NCBI RefSeq assembly: GCF_010726245.1
Contig: NZ_AP022561.1
Span: 310,001-374,000 of the forward strand
Reading direction: 5' to 3'
Source: Mycolicibacterium aichiense
GTDB lineage: Bacteria; Actinomycetota; Actinomycetes; Mycobacteriales; Mycobacteriaceae
DNA length: 64,000 nt
Within the stretch, counting starts at the first letter, position 1, and each line of letters opens with the position of its first letter. A program made the position numbers and the translations under genes. A model generated the notes under the pieces. The model was not told the origin of the DNA, did no database searches, and saw nothing but the letters and a program-made list of their open reading frames with translations. Below, piece after piece: positions 59,284 through 64,000 of this stretch.

Positions 59284-60164
59284 GCGTACACCACCTCCGG
59301 TTCGGGCTCCCAGATGACGGCCTTCTCGACACCGGGAAGCCCTGCCAGGGCGCGGTATTCGCTGCCCATGGCCACCCAGTCGTCGGTCTCGGCGATCACG
59401 GCCGGCTTGCAGGCGATCGCATCCCGGACAACGGCGAACGAATCGTGGTTGGACACCAGAAGCGTGTAGAAGCCGTCGAAGGTGGCACATAACTCCTTGA
59501 GCGCGGTCTCGACATCGCGGCCCCGGGCGAGTTGGTCTGCCACGAAGCGCGCCCCCACCTCGGTGTCGTTCTCGCTGTCGAAGACCACACCCTGGGCCCG
59601 GAGGTCGCGGCGGATGGTGGCGTGGTTGGCGAATGATCCGTTGTGCACCAGGCACTGGTCCGGGCCCACCGCGTACGGGTGCGCACCGGCCGGTATCACC
59701 GCCGACTCGGTGGCCATCCTGGTGTGGCCCACCCCCTGCCAGCCCTGCGCATGAGCGAGCCCCCACGCTTCGGTGAGGGCTGTCGGGTGCCCGACTCCCT
59801 TGAGCACAGCCAGATTTGCGCCGAACCCCGCGATCAGCGCATGCGGATAGTGCGCGGTGATCGCCGCGTGCAGCGTCTCGGGCGCGACATCAGCCGAGAC
59901 CAGCAGTGTTTCGTCGACGCGGTGCACCGATACCTCGCCGAGCGCCGCATGCAGCGCCTCGGCCATCTGGTCGGGGCTGTCGTCCACGTCGAGCACCGAG
60001 ACGGTGCCCTTCCCCGGGGGCGACCACCGTGGATCGCCATAGACCGCCACTCCGGCGGAATCGCTTCCTCGGTCGGACATTTCACACAGCATGCCGGTCA
60101 ACAGTTCGCCGAGCCGGGGGTACAGCTGGGGGTTGCGCAGGTGCAGACCCACGATCCCACACAT
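59271..60164 (-). CDS. glxB: Class II glutamine amidotransferase subunit (GlxB/MgsA)
   Basis: 297 aa from ATG 60164 with AGGAAGG upstream. N-terminal nucleophile Cys2 (M-C-G-I-V-G-L), conserved GHTRMATESAVIPAGAHPY and VHNGSFANH. Ntn-hydrolase fold producing ammonia from glutamine, or binding the amine donor in Mgs-type enzymes. The 3' end overlaps glxC. 20 bp after glnT. Confidence 0.87.
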   Translation of the reverse strand: MCGIVGLHLRNPQLYPRLGELLTGMLCEMSDRGSDSAGVAVYGDPRWSPPGKGTVSVLDVDDSPDQMAEALHAALGEVSVHRVDETLLVSADVAPETLHAAITAHYPHALIAGFGANLAVLKGVGHPTALTEAWGLAHAQGWQGVGHTRMATESAVIPAGAHPYAVGPDQCLVHNGSFANHATIRRDLRAQGVVFDSENDTEVGARFVADQLARGRDVETALKELCATFDGFYTLLVSNHDSFAVVRDAIACKPAVIAETDDWVAMGSEYRALAGLPGVEKAVIWEPEPEVVYAWTR

Positions 60165-60184
60165 GGTTGTTCCTTCCTCGGGGG

Positions 60185-61492
60185 TCAGAATGCGGTCAGG
60201 TACTGGTCGACCTCCCACGGACTGACCGCGCTGTGGTAGGCGAAGAACTCGTCACGCTTGATGCCGGCGAAGTAGCGGGCAACGCCGTCGCCGACGGTGT
60301 CGAGCACACCGGTGACCACCGGGTCACCCTCGAACTCTTCGACGGCGTGCAGCAAGGTCGGTGGCAGGGCCGTGCGGCCGTCGGTGTTGCCGATCGCGCC
60401 GGGGTCGGTGCTGCGTTTGATTCCGTCGATACCGGCGCCGAGCGCGGCCGCGATGGCCAGATACGGGTTGGCCGATCCGTCGCCGCCGCGCAACTCGACC
60501 CGCGCGGAGTCCGGCACCCGGATGTAGTGGGTGCGGTCATTGCCGCCGTAGGTGGGCAGGCGTGGAGCCCAGGAGGCCCCGGAGGCCGTCGTCAACGCGC
60601 CGGTTCGCTTGTAGGAGTTCACCGTTGGACCGACGACGGCCTGCAGGGCGCAGGCGTGGTCGAGGATGCCGCCGATGAACGCATACGCGGTCGGCGACAG
60701 GCCCAGGCCGCGATCGTCGGACTCCTCGGGGAACACCGGCGTTCCGCCGCTGGTCAGTGACAGGTGCAGGTGCAAGCCGCTGCCGGTTCGATCGGAGAAC
60801 GGTTTGGGCATGAACGTGGCAACCATGCCGCGCTCGGCGGCGATCATCGACAGCAGGTAGCGCAGCGTCACCACCCGGTCGGCGGTCGTCAGCGCGTCGG
60901 CGAACTGGAAGTTCTGCTCGAACTGGCCGTTGCCGTCTTCGTGGTCGTTGGCGTAGTTGGACCAGCCCAGGGTGTTCATCGCGGTCGAGATCGCGGTGAG
61001 GTGGTCGTACATCCGGGTGACACCGCGGGCGTCGTAACACGGCTGCGCCGCGGTGTCCGCGGTGTCGGCGGTGGCCAGTGTTCCGTCTGCGCCGCGGGTC
61101 AGCAGGAAGTATTCGACCTCCGCGCCGACCCAGGGCTCGAAGCCCGCGTCGGCGGCGCGCTGGATCAATGACTTGAGGATGACGCGGGGCGCGTACGGCC
61201 ACGGCCGGCCCTCGACGTGCGGATCGCAGTGCACGATCGCCAGGCCGTCTTTGATGAATGGGATCGGGGTGAACGACTCGGGGTCGGGGATCGCCATGAG
61301 GTCAGGGTCTTTGGGCTCCTGGCCCATCGCGCCGACGGCGTATCCGGCAAAGCCGACTCCCTCGGTGGCTAATAGATCGACGGCCTCGACGGGAACCAGT
61401 TTGGCGCAGGGCTTTCCGCGTAGGTCGACGAACAGCGCGAGGATGAACTTGGTTGCTGAGGCCTCGGCCAGCTCAGCGAGGGTGGCAGACAT
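60185..61492 (-). CDS. glnT: Type III glutamine synthetase / gamma-glutamylmethylamide synthetase-like
   Basis: 435 aa from ATG 61492, with GGAG 5 nt before it. Glutamine synthetase catalytic blocks: EVEYFLL, NYANDHEDGNGQFEQNF, SGLHLHLSL and RVELRGGDGSANPYLAIAAA. The family covers GlnT and GmaS, which makes gamma-glutamylmethylamide from methylamine. With glxBCD next to it, either glutamine or gamma-glutamylmethylamide could be the product. No adenylylation tyrosine motif of type I enzymes was noted. Confidence 0.88.
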   Translation of the reverse strand: MSATLAELAEASATKFILALFVDLRGKPCAKLVPVEAVDLLATEGVGFAGYAVGAMGQEPKDPDLMAIPDPESFTPIPFIKDGLAIVHCDPHVEGRPWPYAPRVILKSLIQRAADAGFEPWVGAEVEYFLLTRGADGTLATADTADTAAQPCYDARGVTRMYDHLTAISTAMNTLGWSNYANDHEDGNGQFEQNFQFADALTTADRVVTLRYLLSMIAAERGMVATFMPKPFSDRTGSGLHLHLSLTSGGTPVFPEESDDRGLGLSPTAYAFIGGILDHACALQAVVGPTVNSYKRTGALTTASGASWAPRLPTYGGNDRTHYIRVPDSARVELRGGDGSANPYLAIAAALGAGIDGIKRSTDPGAIGNTDGRTALPPTLLHAVEEFEGDPVVTGVLDTVGDGVARYFAGIKRDEFFAYHSAVSPWEVDQYLTAF

Positions 61493-61538
61493 GTTCTCCA
61501 ACAAGCTCTTTGATCAATGGGGAGAGAAACGCGAGGGG

Positions 61539-61580
61539 CTCGAGCCGGGCGGGGGAAGGAGGTGCCGCGCCCGGCTCGAG
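61539..61580 (-). terminator. 13-bp perfect hairpin between amt and glnT
   Basis: CTCGAGCCGGGCG (61539-61551) and CGCCCGGCTCGAG (61568-61580) with a 16-nt loop, right after the amt stop. It may lower read-through into glnT, giving more amt than downstream message, or protect the amt 3' end. Confidence 0.65.
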
Positions 61581-61586
61581 TCCTCA

Positions 61587-62840
61587 TCAGGCGTACTCGA
61601 GCTCGTACGCCGGGTCGCGGTGGACGTGGGTGTCGATACCCTTCTCCTCTTCTTCGGAGGAGATGCGGATGCCCATCGTCTTCTTGATGGCCCATGCGAT
61701 GACGAATGCGATCGCGAACGAATAGATCATCACCGCGCCCGCCGCCACGGCCTGTCGCCACAGCTGGTCGAAACCGCCGCCGTAGAAGAAGCCGTTGACC
61801 TTGTTCGGCATGGTGTCGCTGGCCAGGAAGCCGATCAGCAGGGTGCCGATGACACCACCGACGAGGTGCACGCCGACGACGTCGAGCGAATCGTCATAGC
61901 CGAACTTCTCCTTGAGGCCCACGGCGAACGGGCAGATGGCGCCCGCGACGAGGCCGAGGATGATCGCGCCGACCGGTGTCACCGAACCACAGGCCGGGGT
62001 GATCGCGACCAGGCCGGTGATGGCACCCGCCGCCGCACCGACGCCGGTGACGTGGCCGTCCTTGAACTTCTCCACCGCCAGCCAGGCGAGCGTGGCGGCG
62101 CAGGTGGCGACGAACGTGGTGACCATGACGATGGCCGCCGAATTGCCCGCAGCCAGAGCCGAACCGCCGTTGAACGCATACCAGCCGGCCCACAGCAGAC
62201 CGGCACCGAGCAGTGTCAGCGGGACGTTGTGCGGCTTGCGCAGCTTGCCCCAGCTGGCGCCCTTGCCGAGCACGATGGCCACAGCCAGTGCGGCTGCACC
62301 GGCGTTGATGTGCACCGCGGTGCCGCCGGCGAAGTCAATCGCCTTGAGGTTGTTGGCAATCCAGCCGCCGACCGCGTCCGGGGTGACGACGCCGTTGAAC
62401 GCGAACACCCAGTGCGCGACGGGGAAATAGCAGAGGACCGCCCACAGGGTTGCGAAGACCATCCAGGCTGCGAACTTCATTCGGTCGGCCGCCGCACCGG
62501 AGATCAGTGCGACGGTGATCGCGGCGAACAGCGCCTGGAACAACGCGAACAGACTGACCGGCAGACCGGAGATCGTGGTCTGTGACTCCAGCAGATTCTT
62601 CATCCCGGCGAATTCGGTCAGGCTGCCGACGAATCCGCCATAGGACGTCCCGAATGTCATGGAGAAGCCGAACAAAATCCAGAGCACGCCGACGATGGCC
62701 ACAGCGCCGAACGTCATCATCATCATGTTGGTGGAGCTCTTGACCGAGACCATGCCGCCGTAGAACAGCGCCAGGCCCGGGATCATCATCGTCAGCCCGA
62801 TGATGCAACACAGCATGAATGCTGTGGTCCCTGTATCCAT
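61587..62840 (-). CDS. amt: Ammonium transporter
   Basis: 417 aa, eleven-span Amt/Mep/Rh channel. Pore histidines in FAGGTAVHINAG and VHLVGGVIGTLL, Amt signature DFAGGTAVHINAGAAALA near residues 168-185. The C-terminal cytoplasmic tail EEEEKGIDTHVHRDPAYELEYA-like is the PII contact region. No glnK/glnB gene follows, unlike in most bacteria. First gene of the nitrogen operon, with GlnR-like sites upstream. Confidence 0.95.
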   Translation of the reverse strand: MDTGTTAFMLCCIIGLTMMIPGLALFYGGMVSVKSSTNMMMMTFGAVAIVGVLWILFGFSMTFGTSYGGFVGSLTEFAGMKNLLESQTTISGLPVSLFALFQALFAAITVALISGAAADRMKFAAWMVFATLWAVLCYFPVAHWVFAFNGVVTPDAVGGWIANNLKAIDFAGGTAVHINAGAAALAVAIVLGKGASWGKLRKPHNVPLTLLGAGLLWAGWYAFNGGSALAAGNSAAIVMVTTFVATCAATLAWLAVEKFKDGHVTGVGAAAGAITGLVAITPACGSVTPVGAIILGLVAGAICPFAVGLKEKFGYDDSLDVVGVHLVGGVIGTLLIGFLASDTMPNKVNGFFYGGGFDQLWRQAVAAGAVMIYSFAIAFVIAWAIKKTMGIRISSEEEEKGIDTHVHRDPAYELEYA

Positions 62841-62880
62841 CTAATCTCCTGCGGGTGGGCGGCCCGTCCATGGTTGGGCC

Positions 62881-62913
62881 GTTCACCGGCAGTGAACGAT
62901 GTTTCTGTTACGT
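62881..62913 (-). promoter_or_regulatory. Tandem GlnR-type sites upstream of amt
   Basis: Two AC-n9-AC motifs on the minus strand (seen as GT-n9-GT at 62881-62893 and 62901-62913 on the plus strand), 41-73 bp before the amt start. AC-n9-AC is the mycobacterial GlnR consensus core; one half reads GAAAC. Confidence 0.55.
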
Positions 62914-62974
62914 AGACACCCTCGTGGTGTTGCCGCCGCGTTAAACGTTTGACGCTTCGCTACGCTGGGCGACC

Positions 62975-63418
62975 ATGCACCGACGTCCGCGCTGGGTCCT
63001 CACCATTACCGTGGTGGTCATCGCGGTCGGCTTCGCGATCTACTCGAAGTGGTTCGACGGGCCGCCGGAGAAGTGCAAGCCGGTGATCGACTTCCTTGAC
63101 TTCAGCCGCTCCCAGGCCGCGAAGATCGACTCCAAGGGCAACGAAGGCGTGCCGACCGTTGCCGAGGACACCGCGTACAAAGACTGGGCCGACGGCCTGG
63201 CCGAGCGGGCGCAAAAGGTGACCGATCCGAGCCTGGCCGCCCAGGCCACCGAGGTGGCACAGCTGGCCAATCAGTTCGTCAGTGGGTTGCCGACGTTGCG
63301 GTCTCAGACCCAGAACCGTGCGCCCGGCGCACCGGCACCGCCCCAGGTCTACGAGATGTCACTGCTCAACGACCGGATCGTCGCCAAGCTCGGCGAGCTC
63401 CGGAAGACCTGCTCCTGA
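62975..63418 (+). CDS. Single-span membrane-anchored protein, unknown
   Basis: 147 aa. One N-terminal membrane helix (WVLTITVVVIAVGFAIYSKW, residues 7-26) serves as anchor; no lipobox. The outer domain (about 30-147) is mainly helical with two cysteines (EKCKPVIDF and RKTCS at the end) that could form a disulphide. A conserved mycobacterial family of unknown function is likely. Divergent from amt; its last 60 bp overlap the convergent nitroreductase. Confidence 0.72.
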   Translation: MHRRPRWVLTITVVVIAVGFAIYSKWFDGPPEKCKPVIDFLDFSRSQAAKIDSKGNEGVPTVAEDTAYKDWADGLAERAQKVTDPSLAAQATEVAQLANQFVSGLPTLRSQTQNRAPGAPAPPQVYEMSLLNDRIVAKLGELRKTCS

Positions 63419-63997
63419 CGACGGCCATGCTCCTGACCAGTTGAGCACGATCTGCTCGAGCGGCAGACGCTCCCTGGGCCGGCCGTCGCGTTCGGCGATC
63501 TCCGGTGCCACCTGCGCGTAATCGCCCAGTGCGCCGACGGCAACCACCGCCAGTGGACGCAGCCCGTCCGGCAGGCCGAATGCGGTGCGGGCGCCGTCGA
63601 CGTCGAAGCCCGCCATCGGATGCACGATGAGGCCTTGGGCGACCGCTTCGACGGACAGATTCGCGATGGCCGCACCCGCATCGACCGCAGAGTAGAGCGC
63701 CGTGCGCTCGTCCTCGCCCTGGTCGGCGCAGACCAGGATCAGCGCGCCGGCCGCCTGGGCGTAGCTGTTGCCGCGGCGCAACAGGCCGGTCAGGGTGCTG
63801 AACCCGTCCTGACCGCGAAGGCCCACGACATACCGGACCGGCTGGCGATTGCCCCAAGTCGCTGCCCAGCGACCGGCCTCGAGCAGCGCGATCAGCTGCT
63901 CTGCGGTGACCTCCGCCTCGGGGGCGAAGGCCCGCGGACTCCATCGCGCGGCGATCGGCGGGTGGATCGGCACCCGGGTCCGGGCGTGGCGGTCCAC
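63359..63997 (-). CDS. Nitroreductase-family FMN oxidoreductase (start near window edge)
   Basis: 212 aa from GTG 63997 (VDRHARTRVPIHPP); the true start might lie beyond the window end. Nitroreductase fold with R-W-S-P-R-A-F (FMN-phosphate contact, residues 18-24), EAGRWAATWGNRQP and the C-terminal part. Reduces flavin-dependent substrates such as quinones or nitro compounds with NAD(P)H. Overlaps the 3' end of the convergent membrane-anchored gene by 60 bp, longer than usual. Confidence 0.82.
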   Translation of the reverse strand: MDRHARTRVPIHPPIAARWSPRAFAPEAEVTAEQLIALLEAGRWAATWGNRQPVRYVVGLRGQDGFSTLTGLLRRGNSYAQAAGALILVCADQGEDERTALYSAVDAGAAIANLSVEAVAQGLIVHPMAGFDVDGARTAFGLPDGLRPLAVVAVGALGDYAQVAPEIAERDGRPRERLPLEQIVLNWSGAWPSSGAGLPELAELGDDPVVEQ

Positions 63998-64000
63998 GGG

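Overview
The window is a gene-dense, high-GC chromosomal segment with the gene order and protein families of a mycobacterium, most likely a fast-growing Mycolicibacterium-type species. Evidence includes the mycobactin importer IrtAB with a DtxR/IdeR-type operator, an LpqH-type lipoprotein, a WS/DGAT acyltransferase, a LucA homologue, the MurT/GatD pair, the LigC/Prim-PolC pair and type VII secretion substrates. From memory, the backbone follows M. tuberculosis from about Rv3757c (proW) to Rv3710 (leuA), broken by blocks that are absent or placed elsewhere in that species. No insertion sequence, prophage, CRISPR array or rRNA was seen.

Layout. 1-3.8 kb: end of an osmoprotectant ABC importer (proW-proZ), a glycolipid-binding-type protein, tyrA, and a tadA pair, followed by tRNA-Ser(CGA). 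4.1-6.7 kb: small secreted proteins around a three-gene type VII secretion cassette (EspC-like protein, WXG-type protein with an unknown C-terminal domain, three-pass membrane protein). 6.8-12.4 kb: WS/DGAT enzyme, LpqH lipoprotein, haloalkane dehalogenase, queuine-tRNA transglycosylase (tgt) and a P450. 12.4-19 kb: secreted DUF1214-like protein, monoamine oxidase-type flavoprotein, a two-gene polar amino acid ABC importer in which binding protein and permease are fused, and gluQ. 19-25.1 kb: irtAB under a perfect palindromic iron box, divergent from bfrA, then a CsoR/CstR-family repressor with a DUF302 gene. 25.1-27.7 kb: divergent ligC and prim-polC, then a PASTA lipoprotein. 27.8-33.4 kb: four exported proteins, including a PecA-like aspartic protease without a PE domain, a large alpha/beta hydrolase and a cutinase. 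33.4-45 kb: a reductase, lucA, tRNA-Ser(GGA), the 4.5S RNA, aspC, dnaX, a haemophore-like protein, the 10-methyl fatty acid (tuberculostearic acid) gene pair, an amidase, ybaB-recR and an EAL protein. 45.3-46.3 kb: a DUF559-type nuclease gene bracketed by two copies of a 55-bp palindrome. 46.3-54.5 kb: gatD-murT, a DnaQ-like exonuclease, a GGDEF-EAL protein, and leuA behind a Leu-rich leader peptide. 54.5-64 kb: an exported protein, then a nitrogen operon read on the minus strand (amt, type III glutamine synthetase, glxB-glxC-glxD, an FAD amine oxidase, an XRE-cupin regulator), an anchored protein and a nitroreductase.

How genes may work together. Iron import (irtAB) and storage (bfrA) share one intergenic region. 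The amt operon combines ammonium uptake, glutamine synthetase III and a three-subunit glutamate-synthase-like enzyme homologous to N-methylglutamate synthase, next to a single-subunit amine oxidase, which suggests assimilation of an amine or ammonium; tandem AC-n9-AC motifs upstream fit GlnR control. Tgt and GluQ together imply that queuosine is salvaged and further glutamylated on tRNA-Asp. The strongest candidates for something undescribed are the palindrome-bracketed DUF559 gene at 45.3-46.3 kb and the type VII cassette at 4.6-6.3 kb.
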